NCBI GenBank assembly: GCA_900618425.1
Contig: UZAN01039906.1
Location: 22,860 to 86,859, forward strand
Origin: Echinostoma caproni
Lineage: Eukaryota; Platyhelminthes; Trematoda; Plagiorchiida; Echinostomatidae
DNA length: 64,000 bases
Direction: 5' to 3'
A program made the position numbers and the translations under genes. Of the stretch, positions 38,165 to 48,679 are shown one piece after another (position 1 is the first letter of the stretch; each line of letters opens with the position of its first letter). Below the pieces are notes generated by a model, which was given only the letters and a program-made list of their open reading frames with translations, did no database searches and was not told the DNA's origin.

Positions 38165-40440
38165 ACCACAGCACTCTAATCAGATAGAATAGTTTTTCTA
38201 GATGCACAAACCCGTCTTGATCCGATTGCCATCCGCATCCACAACTCTCTTTCCCGTTCACACGCAAACGCATTGTCAACGACGAACTCTTTTTTTAAAT
38301 TATGTTCCTTGGCAGATTTGAGCCTTGTGTTAAAATTGGTAAACTTTGAGTAACTTCGATGGGATCGTTTTTCATTTGTATGCCAGTCCATTATAATAAA
38401 TGTACCTGGTAATTAGAAGTGATCAAGCGCAGTAGATAAGGTACCTGGTATGTCTTGCTAGCTTTTTGCTAGTCAATCAATCTCGACTGAATAAGTTTTC
38501 CTCAGTAATGCAAATACCAAGCAGTCGTGATTGTCGAGGAAATAACCACCTCCGATATCACTCATTCAATGAGTATATGTTTTTCATTTGATGAGTGGAA
38601 ATGAATACAGTGATATGAATACGGTTGGCTAAACAAACTCTATGCAACAACGAATTTGAGTGAAACGTTCGTCACGATGGAATCCACACAGCTCTAATTG
38701 TTTCGTGTGTACCCGAATCCGCATGCAAAACCTGACTTTTGTTTTCGAGCGGCTTTCAAACGGATGGTCTGCTGTGTCTCTCTCCGTTCCTGTCGGATCA
38801 CTGCAAACAACTAGGGAAATACTGGAGATAACAACCACGAGAACACAAATCGCTACTTCCGATTAGACCCAGATTGGGAACATACGCTTTTCACGCGAAT
38901 CGCAGACGAATATGCACAAGTGAAACTCAAGTCGACCACCTCCGGAGTGTTCGACTGACTGAGAAGGAACCGAGGGTGACAATGGGATGAAAATGACAGC
39001 TGATCAGTTCGAGTCGCAGCTCTGTGCAATCATTTGCAATGGCAACTAATTCGCAGTGCGAGTAACCACTGCAAGTCATGCTTGAATCGAGAGTATTGCG
39101 CATCCAAGAAGCATTAGGCGGGTGCATAAGCCGCCGAGCTTGTTGCTTTTCTCACAAATCATCATCCCTAGGCAGATGAAAATATCATCAAATATATTCT
39201 GAGAAAGCATTTTGAATGCTGCTATGATCGGTATGGCGTCGAATTAAATAGGATTTTTTTCCCCGTACCTTATCTGTCTTCGATCCCAAGTTTGACTTTA
39301 CTCTCCACAGACCTCATGCGTACACCAAAGAGTTGCGTCAAATCGAACAGAAAAACTGATTTTTCAACTTTGTCAGACCATTTTGTGAGAAAGCGTGTGT
39401 AATGCGCTATTTTTGACCGTTAGAGAATTCTTAATAACATTATTGTCCGACTACATTTAAGATTCACTTTCGCGTGAGAGTGATATAATGCAATGAGTTC
39501 CAAAATCTCGCTTTCCATACCGTGCAACGTTAATAAAATGAATCAAACCGGATAAGTTGTGATGACGTAATAATCACTGATAACAGTCCTTTCTACCTGG
39601 TTCAAACTAAGCCAATCGGTCTAAATCATTTAACCTCGGGTGTGTGGCTCACACAACAGTTAGACTATGAACTGTTTCCAGAAAAAGACGTGAATAATCC
39701 CGTTTTCCTGAATCTATTAGGCTTATCTAAAACAGTTATTACACACAGACTAGTAGGTCCCTGGTTCGAATCTGGCTCGACTGATCTATGAAAAACCTTA
39801 GATCGTTTATTCTTACAAACAAAGTGGGAGAACTTGTCATTCGACAGGCTTATCTGCTTCATCGCATGATAATTCTTAAAACATCTCTCACCTAGTTGCG
39901 CAAGACACATGTGAAACAAACAACAGTGATGCCTGAGGGGGGACACCAAACTGCTTACCCTAAACAATCCGATCGATCTGAACAACCAACACCGATGCGC
40001 CGAATGAGAATAGAGACGTCTGATAATTGCTACAAGTTGATCTTTCACAGAGTACACACGCCCACGCGCACAGGTGTACGCGAACACACAAAAGTGAGTG
40101 ATACTCGCTCGATTGATGGGGGAGGGGGTGGGCGGGTGGATGATTGGTTTGTAGGTGAGTAGATTTTAAAGAAGGGAATACATTTTGCTGATTAAGTTTA
40201 CGTCTGTATGGTTTGATGGGATGAACGCTCGAAGAGTGTGTAAACTGTAGATGAGTTGATTTGGAACCGAAGGGCAATTGGAGGAGAGTGTTCGGACAGG
40301 TTAGGGCTGTCGGGAAAAGTGTGCGCTCCTTTTTGTATTGATTGTTCGTTCGCCTCATAAATCCACACAGACTGTGATGCACTGAAAGGCAATAGCTTGG
40401 TGCTGTACAACAGTGGACATGAGATATAGTCTGGTTGCAA
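38165..40440. other. Intergenic, possible tRNA-like fragment at about 39.76-39.90 kb
   Basis: On the minus strand GCGCAACTAGGTGAGAG near 39900-39884 looks like an A box and AGATTCGAACC at 39773-39763 like a B box, but they lie about 120 bases apart. This could be a SINE head with an insertion. A G-rich run is at about 40118-40140. No gene is recognised. Confidence 0.35.
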
Positions 40441-40445
40441 TGTAC

Positions 40446-40451
40446 TTTATT
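40446..40451 (-). terminator. Poly(A) signal AATAAA of the small heat shock gene
   Basis: First exact AATAAA on the minus strand downstream of the stop codon at 40814-40816, giving a 3' untranslated region of roughly 380 bases. A TATAAA variant occurs slightly earlier. Chosen by position only. Confidence 0.45.
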
Positions 40452-40813
40452 CGTTGGCAAGTGATTACTTTTATATTTTTGTGCGTGCGCGCGCAGGTAT
40501 TTGTCTGTATGTGTGGGGTGTATGTTATCAGGATCCAGTACAAATCATCCCAAAATAAAGTCCTGTTCTCTCTGGAATTGAGCGGGAAGCACAAATTATC
40601 AGAATGCGAATAGCTGCGCGCCAGGAGACTACTGAACTCAAACCCTCACACATACACAAACAAGAGGCCACAGTAAATTTACGCCGCGACGAACGGCTGT
40701 AGAACCAAAAAGGAGTGGAGCGGTTTGTATAGAAACGAAAACGAATGTTCTGTTTTTTTTAAATCGGCAGAATTCATTCCGAATATGGTGTATGGTGGAA
40801 CACGTTGGCCAAA

Positions 40814-42039
40814 TCAGTTAGTCACAGCTTCAATATAGAGCATACCGTTCTCGAATTTCGCTTCCAAGCTTTCCGGATCTACATTGTCTGGAATATCATA
40901 CTCCTTGGAAAATTCTCGAACTGCTGTGCGGTTGGTACCACGCTCCTCGTGGCGAGCATTCACGTAGATACGACGATTTAGGGTTCGAATTTGTATCTCA
41001 GCTGGAGAATAGTCGGAATCAATAGGCAACTCCAATCGAAATTTCGGACGCATTGCCACGGAACTAGTCATTGAACGACGATACGGTGTACCCCAACTTC
41101 TAGTGGATGTGGGTGAAGTGTATAGACTGGAAGATGGATAGCCAGATTCGATATGTCTCGTTCTTGTACGGTCAACGATCTGTGCAGCGGTATTCTCCCC
41201 GGAGGTGTGACTATCACTAGGGGGACTGAAAGAGTCACGAGTGTCAGTACTGTGTACATCAGATTCCAGACGACCGGAACTGCGTGATCGTATATGACGC
41301 CTGATGGGGCAACTGATGGTAAGAATCCCATCACTGGTTAACGTGGCTGCTGCCAAATGATCATTGGCCCCGGTGGGTAGTTTCACTGAACGTGTATACT
41401 CACGAGTGGTGGAATTTCCCCCCATTCTACGTTCCGTTCGAGCGGTCACTAGCAGTTCATTATCGCGAACAGTTACCTTCATGTGCTCGGGATCGAAACC
41501 AGACACGTCGAAATTGGCCACAAATCGCACCGTTCCGTCTGGGTCGGTCTCATATGTGGTGGAGAACGGCTGACTTGATGACAGAGTACGCGAATGAGGT
41601 AACAGCATCCTGGGAGGGCTGGGTGATCTTGTCAAATGGTGATGCTGGTGCTGACGTGGACTGAGCGTGAAAAATTCCCGCCGCATTCGTCTCACATCTT
41701 CATCCCAGCGTCGACGACGTTCGTCGAAACGACGACGCATTTCCTCAAACCAATCATTACCGTCGGCGAAATCAGTGGGGCTATTTGATCCGTTTGAGAA
41801 ATGTCTATGCCAGGGCACAAAAGATGGTGATGAGCCAGTCGTGCTGGTGGTCGTGGTGTTCGGGGCGGTAGTACCAGATAAGCCAACTGTTGGTTTAGTG
41901 AAGGCAGACGGGGATTTTTGCGAGNACTACGGGATAAGCGATCAGACCAGTCAGATTCTAAACGATCACGATATCTGTCCGCGAAACTGCGTTGATCCAG
42001 TTCTACTGGGATACGAAGTTCACTTCGGAATTTCGCCAT
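40814..42039 (-). CDS. Small heat shock protein with two alpha-crystallin domains (p40-like)
   Basis: Encodes an ATP-independent chaperone of the HSP20 family in the two-domain form known from flatworms. The start is ATG at 42039 (preceded in frame by TAG), giving an N-terminus with RIPVELDQRSF as in Schistosoma p40. Exon 1 is 42039-41931 and exon 2 is 41886-40814, joined over a 44-base intron (41930-41887), for 393 residues. Residues 85-109 form an Arg/Trp-rich helix (RRWDEDVRRMRREFF). Domain 1 is at about 147-231 and ends in SDGILTISC; a Ser/Thr-rich linker follows. Domain 2 is at about 316-392 and ends in ENGMLYIEAV. Both have the G-x-L signature strand. The protein should bind unfolding clients in the cytosol and is likely abundant under stress or in eggs, by analogy. 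The frame breaks at an N (41925) inside the proposed intron. If there is no intron, a one-base sequence error there would join the two frames instead, giving about 408 residues. Confidence 0.9.
41887..41930 (-). other. Probable 44-bp intron in the small heat shock gene
   Basis: On the minus strand it starts GTAGT and ends CAACAG, with a pyrimidine-rich stretch and a CACTAAAC branch-like site near the 3' end. Removing it joins the two coding frames exactly (codon split C|TT). Very short introns are common near the 5' ends of trematode genes. The main-frame sequence inside it also encodes a plausible peptide up to a TAG at the N, so a sequencing error at 41925 remains an alternative. Confidence 0.55.
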
Positions 42040-42182
42040 TCTAGCCAATCTCTAATTTGATTGTATGCTTGTGTAGGATCGTTGGCTCACTGGCTTGTCC
42101 GNCCGTGTATGTCTGTGTATTTCCCCAAAATTTAGATCAACGATAGTGGTAGCCGTTTCAGATGGCTGGCAAGAAGGGAGGT

Positions 42183-42217
42183 AGATAGATGGACGAGTAG
42201 ATGAATGGATAGATAGT
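42183..42217. repeat. Degenerate (GATA/GATG)n tetranucleotide repeat
   Basis: AGATAGATGG, GTAGATGAATGG and ATAGATAG follow each other over about 35 bases, 5' of the heat shock gene. Confidence 0.6.
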
Positions 42218-42239
42218 TATTCACGGACAATGCACAACA

Positions 42240-42249
42240 CGAATTTTCC
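42240..42249. promoter_or_regulatory. Two-unit heat-shock-element-like site
   Basis: CGAATTTTCC contains GAA-NN-TTC, two inverted units of a heat shock element, 200 bases upstream of the small heat shock protein start. Functional elements usually have three or more units, and none adjoins. An inverted CCAAT lies at 42043-42050 on the coding strand. Confidence 0.3.
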
Positions 42250-42478
42250 GCACACAAGGGCTGTCAAAAATAGGATGAAACAAGGTCGATAATTCACTTC
42301 GATATACCGGCCGTCACTTGGTGTTGGATGATATCGTGTTGCCGAATAGCACTGTTAATGATGGTGGTGGTGGTGCTAGAATCGGGCACAGATTAGGTTA
42401 CAAATAACAGTTGGAAAGATGCGGTTTTGTCTTCCGGTAACTTTTTTCCCCGCTAATTCACTCACCTCCTGTCCTCAG

Positions 42479-42645
42479 ATCGCTTTCCGTTGGAGACTCG
42501 CTTTCACACCGGACCAACCAAAGGGTACATCACGATCCGCCACACAGAAGGACGAGGACAGGGGATGGAGCGAATTGTGTGCAAAAGTGGCCGAAATTAA
42601 CATACACATGCAAGCCGGGGGCACAGAAACACACAAACCGATCCG
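42479..42645 (+). CDS. Candidate exon divergent from the heat shock gene
   Basis: A 167-base plus-strand stretch preceded by a strong acceptor (CTCACCTCCTGTCCTCAG) and followed by a donor (GTGAGG at 42646). The frame is open throughout (begins IAFRWRLAFTPDQPKG, contains RGWSELCAKVAEINIHM) and runs into a stop just beyond the donor, as a spliced exon would. No family is recognised. It lies 440 bp upstream of the heat shock gene start, so it could also be an untranslated exon or chance. Confidence 0.33.
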
Positions 42646-42649
42646 GTGA

Positions 42650-44556
42650 GGCACATCCGTGTCGAAAAGTTTTCGATGGTTTCAACCACAGTGAATAGCT
42701 GTGCTGTCTGTGTCAATGATGAGGCTTGTGATTACAATTGTCAATCCCCAGGTGTTGCTAGCTTGATTGGCTGTCTGGGGATGGAGACGAGCACACACAC
42801 CAGCACTCGTAGACCATTATCCATATACACACCCATCTCGATTCCGTCCGAACCAGAAGCCTCATTGAGTGCTATGCTTTGATTGGTTCGTTTGAATGCA
42901 TGACCTGTCTGTCCACTGATTTGTGTCAGTCACGCAGCACAAACTGCCAACCAATACCTGCGATCCAAGCTGTTTGGCGTGTCTGTGTATCTCGCTTACG
43001 CGTGTGCACGCGGGGGCGGTATTAACCGCACTCTAACGTCACATGTGCTGATTGAGGTCGGTGCGCATACTTGTGCGCACGGTAGCTCGCACGCACGATA
43101 TTTTAACTGCCGGTCCGGGAATTTTGTGCTGGCTAGAAGCCTCAGGTCAGTCTGATATGTTTGATCGCGAGTATCTTTTACCGATATGGTTGCGCAAAAA
43201 CAATAATCCTGTCAACCATTTTCGAAATAAAAATTTGACAGTTTGTCACGTGAACCGCATCCAAGATCAGTTTGCATAATTGGGACGCTAATGATAAAAG
43301 TCAACTCATCCTTAGAACTACCTGCTGGTTGCATAGGACTTTTCACAATTTGAACTACAAATCATTTAATTTAGGGCTATAAGTTTCCCATTTTCCCTAG
43401 GTAGCCTTTGTACCGTCGCAGCTCATTCCTGAAAACTGCGTACAGAATCGTACAAGCAATGGATGAAAAACATGTGAAACTTTGGTATTATTATTATTAT
43501 ATTACACATGACTGAAATATTCCTCGTAGTTGCCCTGCATCTAATTACTTGGTTTCTGATATACCAGTGACTATTCTGCTGTCGTTCTTTCCGAGAATGC
43601 TGCTTTCGCGTTGCAGTGTTTTCCATTTTGATCTTCATTTTCTTTTGGTATAACAGACAAAGTGAATGAACCTTTTTGGTGCTCCATGCTAAAAACGAAA
43701 TGAACTGAATCATTTGTTGATGTCTTTTTAGCGATTTTGATTTCTCTATCTTCTTTTAACGCTCTTAGTTGGACTGACTGTTAACGTCGAATAATTTGGT
43801 TTGTGTTGAGCATAACCGTCAGAAAACTGTTCCCATTTTGCTTGTTTCAGAGCACAGATATTTCTGATTTATTCGGAATTATAAACCGTTTTACCATTAT
43901 AATCTTCACCACTAACAAAGTAACTGTATTGGTTATACCTTGGCTGAATGTGAAATAATAGTAAAAACAATAATAATGATAACTGCAAGAATAATGTTAT
44001 CAATATTACCAACAATCTTTGATTTTCTTTTACTAGTTACATATACAATGGTACAATAACTTTTCATTATTTAAGAATATTGACATAATTTACCGTGGAA
44101 TATTGTGAATACACTTGGTTCTTGTTTATTTTGGGCTACAGTCAATCATTGTCAAACAAGGTTGTATCTTTTTCGTATTACGTAACCATCTCCAACTCTC
44201 TTTCCACCACGGCTAATCGTTTCCCATTACCTGACTGTTTCTATGCTAACATGCTCCTCCTCTTCTTTCATCCGTACCCAAAGTTTTTGGGAACCCAGTG
44301 CCTTCTGTCTGAACCCATGTAATTATGTAAATATCCATATATCGTATTCTTATGATAAAATTCGACCTATTTAATGTGCGTAGACAGCTGATTGTGAGCA
44401 CGTAAAACGGATGACCAACATCAATTTTGCTCATATTGTGTTACTTGTTTAATTCAAAAGGTGAGAACTATTATTTGGTCGATCGGATGTAGTTCAGGAG
44501 TCTGATTTCACTCGAACCAGGACCATCACACTTTGGTTATTATATTGTTCACTCAC
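42650..44556. other. Intergenic; CG-rich stretch then AT-rich
   Basis: 42960-43110 is relatively CG-rich, with a short inverted repeat GTGCGCA...TGCGCAC at about 43060-43080. The rest is AT-rich with TTA repeats around 43488-43501. No gene is recognised. Confidence 0.4.
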
Positions 44557-45282
44557 NNNNNNNNNNNNNNNNNNNNNNNNNNNNNNNNNNNNNNNNNNNN
44601 NNNNNNNNNNNNNNNNNNNNNNNNNNNNNNNNNNNNNNNNNNNNNNNNNNNNNNNNNNNNNNNNNNNNNNNNNNNNNNNNNNNNNNNNNNNNNNNNNNNN
44701 NNNNNNNNNNNNNNNNNNNNNNNNNNNNNNNNNNNNNNNNNNNNNNNNNNNNNNNNNNNNNNNNNNNNNNNNNNNNNNNNNNNNNNNNNNNNNNNNNNNN
44801 NNNNNNNNNNNNNNNNNNNNNNNNNNNNNNNNNNNNNNNNNNNNNNNNNNNNNNNNNNNNNNNNNNNNNNNNNNNNNNNNNNNNNNNNNNNNNNNNNNNN
44901 NNNNNNNNNNNNNNNNNNNNNNNNNNNNNNNNNNNNNNNNNNNNNNNNNNNNNNNNNNNNNNNNNNNNNNNNNNNNNNNNNNNNNNNNNNNNNNNNNNNN
45001 NNNNNNNNNNNNNNNNNNNNNNNNNNNNNNNNNNNNNNNNNNNNNNNNNNNNNNNNNNNNNNNNNNNNNNNNNNNNNNNNNNNNNNNNNNNNNNNNNNNN
45101 NNNNNNNNNNNNNNNNNNNNNNNNNNNNNNNNNNNNNNNNNNNNNNNNNNNNNNNNNNNNNNNNNNNNNNNNNNNNNNNNNNNNNNNNNNNNNNNNNNNN
45201 NNNNNNNNNNNNNNNNNNNNNNNNNNNNNNNNNNNNNNNNNNNNNNNNNNNNNNNNNNNNNNNNNNNNNNNNNNNNNNNNNN
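44557..45282. other. Assembly gap (726 N)
   Basis: A run of N. The right edge starts inside the coding end of a retroelement, so at least part of the missing sequence is probably that element. Confidence 0.98.
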
Positions 45283-45722
45283 CTGGCTTCAGCTTTGGCT
45301 TCGGGTGGTGCAGTCCGCCTGCCAGGTTGGGGTCCAAAGGATGAGGATTGTCGGTGGTTAGAGGCGCTGAGAGATATGGCCCAGAATAGAAGTCAGTGGC
45401 GCGAATGCTGTACGGCTAGTCTGTCGAAATCCCGTGCCCCGTAAAACAACAAAAAATTGCAAAAGGTGTTCGGTGAAACACAAAAACATTCTGTTATCCT
45501 GCATTTCCCCATGTTTAACTGTTTCACCCCCTTTTCACTATGTTCTGTACCCCCATCCACCTATCCCGTTTTATTGTTATTGTTATTATTGTTGTTGAGT
45601 TGGCACCATGCTTGTCGTCAAGCCGGTGGTAAATATATATGAAAAAAGTGCGAAAAGCACATAAAATTCTATTCCCTGAACCAAGGCATAAATGAAAGAA
45701 GCTAATAATAATAATAATCACT
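45283..45722 (+). mobile_element. Non-LTR retrotransposon 3' end (RTE-like) with (TAA)n tail
   Basis: The frame open from the gap to a TAA at 45442-45444 ends DEDCRWLEALRDMAQNRSQW then REC, matching the conserved C-terminus of RTE-type and related LINE proteins (L-A-x-D/N-R-x-x-W-R). About 255 bases of 3' untranslated sequence follow and end in TAATAATAATAATAAT at 45704-45719, a short tandem tail typical of RTE elements. The final coding segment has no stop, so this is the least decayed LINE in the window; its upstream part is in the gap. Confidence 0.75.
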
Positions 45723-45886
45723 TAGGTCATTCACGTGATGCTATCGGCAAATTTTAGTTGTTCTTTAGAATGGTAAGCAGTTCAAAAGCATTGGCCATCG
45801 TATTTAACATACTAGTATTCCCGTTGTTTTGTGATTCCAGTCCACTGCCGTGGACACTAAACAAGGACGAACGAGCTAGCTGTCCA

Positions 45887-45971
45887 ATGCTCACTGGCAG
45901 TGGTGAACCGGTGGTAACGTCACCAAATTATTACCCCTGAGGACGTGGGTTCGAATCCCATCACCAACGCC
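45887..45971 (+). repeat. tRNA-like sequence, leucine/serine type, degenerate
   Basis: A-box-like TGGTGAACCGGTGG and a good B box GGGTTCGAATCCC in a T-arm that can pair (GTGGG with CCCAT). The acceptor 3' side CACCAAC pairs with only five of seven bases upstream. Probably a tRNA pseudogene or SINE head, though a divergent real tRNA is not fully excluded. Confidence 0.45.
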
Positions 45972-46529
45972 TGACTTTTCCCATTATATGTTGCATTATG
46001 GCAATTGGATTGGAAGCATCCCCTTACTGAAAATTATATTGTTATTTATTCAAGAAAAAGAATTAAAAGTGAAAAAGAAAAGAAAAACATGCTCAGCACA
46101 AAAACAATTTTCAATTGTAAACAGCTCTGTCCAGATTTCATATTGTCCACAAGCACAACCAAATGGAAATCAATTATTTATTTGCATATGCCACGCATTT
46201 CCCACTACTCATTGAATTACCAGTGGATTTCACTTTATTCAAACAGAGTAAATTACAGATCGAAAGTGAATTGGCTGTGATTGACGATTCTTCCGCACGT
46301 TTGGAAATACTGTTAGATGTAACCAGTAGGCTGCAATATGGAATTATTTCTCTCTAAAGGTTGTGCCAATGAAAGCGAACGAATTTGTTTTCATCAATAC
46401 ATTTAAAATGGTACTGACAGTGTGCTGATCATGTGAGATTAATTGTTGTGAAAAATCTCACATTGAACGCCAATTCTTCGCAAAAGTCAGTAATTAAAGA
46501 GTTCCGGAGGGCTGGACGATTTTGAAAAA

Positions 46530-46600
46530 AGTGGTACCAACCGGGGATCGAACCCGGGACCTCACAGGTCCTACGCAGTTCTCAATAGGCAGATTGATAT
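46530..46600 (-). repeat. tRNA-like fragment with a perfect B box
   Basis: The minus strand has GGTTCGATCCC (46554-46544) in a T-arm CCGGG...CCCGG, preceded by AGGTCC. An A box is not clear, and no acceptor stem can be formed. Likely a tRNA-derived repeat. Confidence 0.4.
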
Positions 46601-46834
46601 TCTTTGGATCGTGACTTTCACTTCGTTTCCGTGATTAATTGAGGCTGAAATGGATCTTTTACTGACACAGCGTATCAGATAACCGGATGAAATAATCCAT
46701 ACTCTAAAAGAAGTGATAATCTAATCCAAATGAAAAATGATCAATCTACAGAGACCAAACTCTTCAGGACAGTTTTGCCTGATTGGCAGTAGTACCAGAA
46801 GTCTTGAGTTTGAAATGTGAAATGATCAGTACCT

Positions 46835-46925
46835 TGGATGGAATTCGAACCCACGCAAGGAGGCCGCCAGTTCTTTGTATGGAGAACATTCTGCCAGTTG
46901 ATCTAAGAGGCCACATCGACAGCAC
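46835..46925 (-). repeat. tRNA-like sequence with A and B boxes
   Basis: The minus strand has TAGATCAACTGGCAGAATG (A box, about 46905-46887) and GGGTTCGAATTCC (B box, about 46852-46840) at tRNA-like spacing, but neither the acceptor nor the anticodon stem pairs well. A tRNA-derived pseudogene or SINE head. Confidence 0.45.
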
Positions 46926-47265
46926 TGATTTTTTCACATTTGGATCATCCACCCCACAAGGCCAACTAACCACACACAACCGCGATAAGTGCAGCCAGCA
47001 GACGGTATAAGTGACCTCCGTTTCTCATGTCGATCCGAGCCTAGGCATACAGAAACCAAAATCTTTAAGGCCATCAACTTCATTGATGCTTAAAACATTG
47101 TGCCCAATACATTTTGTGGTCAATCAGTGCTAGTTGTCCGTGAACGGCGTACTTCTCAAACAGGTGCATGAAGTCACACTGAAGGAACTGAAACAAACTG
47201 CACACCGGGTTTCTAATTAGCAAGTAGTATCTGTCTGATTCTCGGAAATCAAAACGCTACTTCAG

Positions 47266-47465
47266 TGCACCAATTGGTTAGTTTAGCTGGCGGAATCACC
47301 GCAATTTGTTTTACGTCAGTTCTGCTCGCTGTGCTCGTTGGCACGGTAATTCTGGGTATTAAATTCAATTGTTTTAATTGCATCAATGTTCCAAATTGTC
47401 ACCCACATGAACAAGCCAGTCCTGAGAGAAGATGTCACGAATCCTTGTCCTGGTACGTCCATTGA
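47266..47465 (+). CDS. Candidate terminal exon with one membrane segment
   Basis: After a plausible acceptor (CTACTTCAG) an open frame of 66 codons runs to TGA at 47463-47465. It has a strongly hydrophobic stretch of about 25 residues (AICFTSVLLAVLVGTVILGI at its core) followed by a cysteine-rich tail (CFNCINVPNC). This would suit the end of a single-pass membrane protein, but there is no homology I recognise and no upstream exon, so chance is possible. Confidence 0.25.
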
Positions 47466-47469
47466 CGTT

Positions 47470-48675
47470 AACCAACCACCGTCACATCATGTACTGTTGA
47501 CGCTAAGCAAGGTGTTGAGTACTAGTTAAAATGATAGGTGCATCAGGTAAAGCAATTCGTGTAATCGGGTTCAAAAATGCATTGTTTATGTTGTAATGTA
47601 GTGGGAAAACCATTCAGCGTGAATTGCACCACAAACATCCTGTAAATGCAGAAATCACTAAGGCAAGACGAGATGGTCTACGGTGATGGGGAAACCAACC
47701 ATACTCGCGAACTATAAATGCATGTGAACCAAATGAAAATACGAAGGTTACTCGGAATCATGCAAACGCGCACAGGATAAGCAGACGCAATCAGTGAAAA
47801 GTCAAAACTTAATCATTTTTCTATTCCTTTGATTGCACTAAATAGTGGTATTTAATAATAGTAAACAATAAATGCGATGAAATGTTGTAGAAAAACGTGG
47901 CTATCGGTATACCGCAATACTTCACATCTGTAGATGAAGCTGTGTAAGGTAAGGAAATAGCTGAGTAAATCAGAATGTCATTGGGAAGGAGCAGATAAAA
48001 CACTGGTCCTATCGGAATGAGTAGTTGAAAGTGGCGGGAGAAGTTCTGTAGTATCAGTGGAAAAAGTAACATGGTCTGAGATTGGGACATGGGTCGGAGG
48101 GGGTATGATTTTCCTTGGCGTTGATGCGGGCTGTGATGTGATTGGTTATAAAATAAGTATAGGTGGGCAAAAATCAGGGTCCAAATGAGTGACTTTCAAA
48201 CGATCCACTGCCCTCTCAATAATGGTGAGACCTAACTCTGAATGATCCTGAATACAATTTTTCTAAGGACTGTTCAACGGCGTCAACGAGAACAAAAACT
48301 TGTTAACAGGTAGATAAATCTTTTAAATTGTGTTGCTCGCGTTGAGACGGGCGTGTATGGATTTCCTTGAAGGTTCTGTGTGTGTTTGTGTAATTGCCGA
48401 ACAAAACTGTACCGATCGGGAATCGCAGGGACATCACGGAAGAACTCACCGAACAATGGGCTATTTGCCGGTATGACTGCTAAACGCCAGCGGGTGTTTC
48501 GGGTACATAAACTGCCAAGAAGAGGATATCATTCTGCTTGTTACAAAGGTGGAAAATGAACAATTCTTTTTTTAACCATGGTTCCTCTCGACGAGTTCAT
48601 TGGAAAAAGGGCGTCGAGTAATCTGTTTGATCGACTTCTGCAACCCAGGTCTAGCAAAGCGTACTCTGCCGAAAA
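47470..48675. other. Intergenic, nothing recognised
   Basis: No domain or repeat family seen. Confidence 0.45.
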
Positions 48676-48679
48676 AATG

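Noticed and set aside
39665..40087. 140-codon minus-strand frame
   Set aside because: Contains EPDSNQG and LAQLGER, which are translations of tRNA B- and A-box sequence, so it is a repeat artefact.
44533..45444. Apparent 303- and 262-codon frames
   Set aside because: Almost entirely N from the assembly gap; only the last 53 codons on the plus strand are real, and they belong to a LINE.
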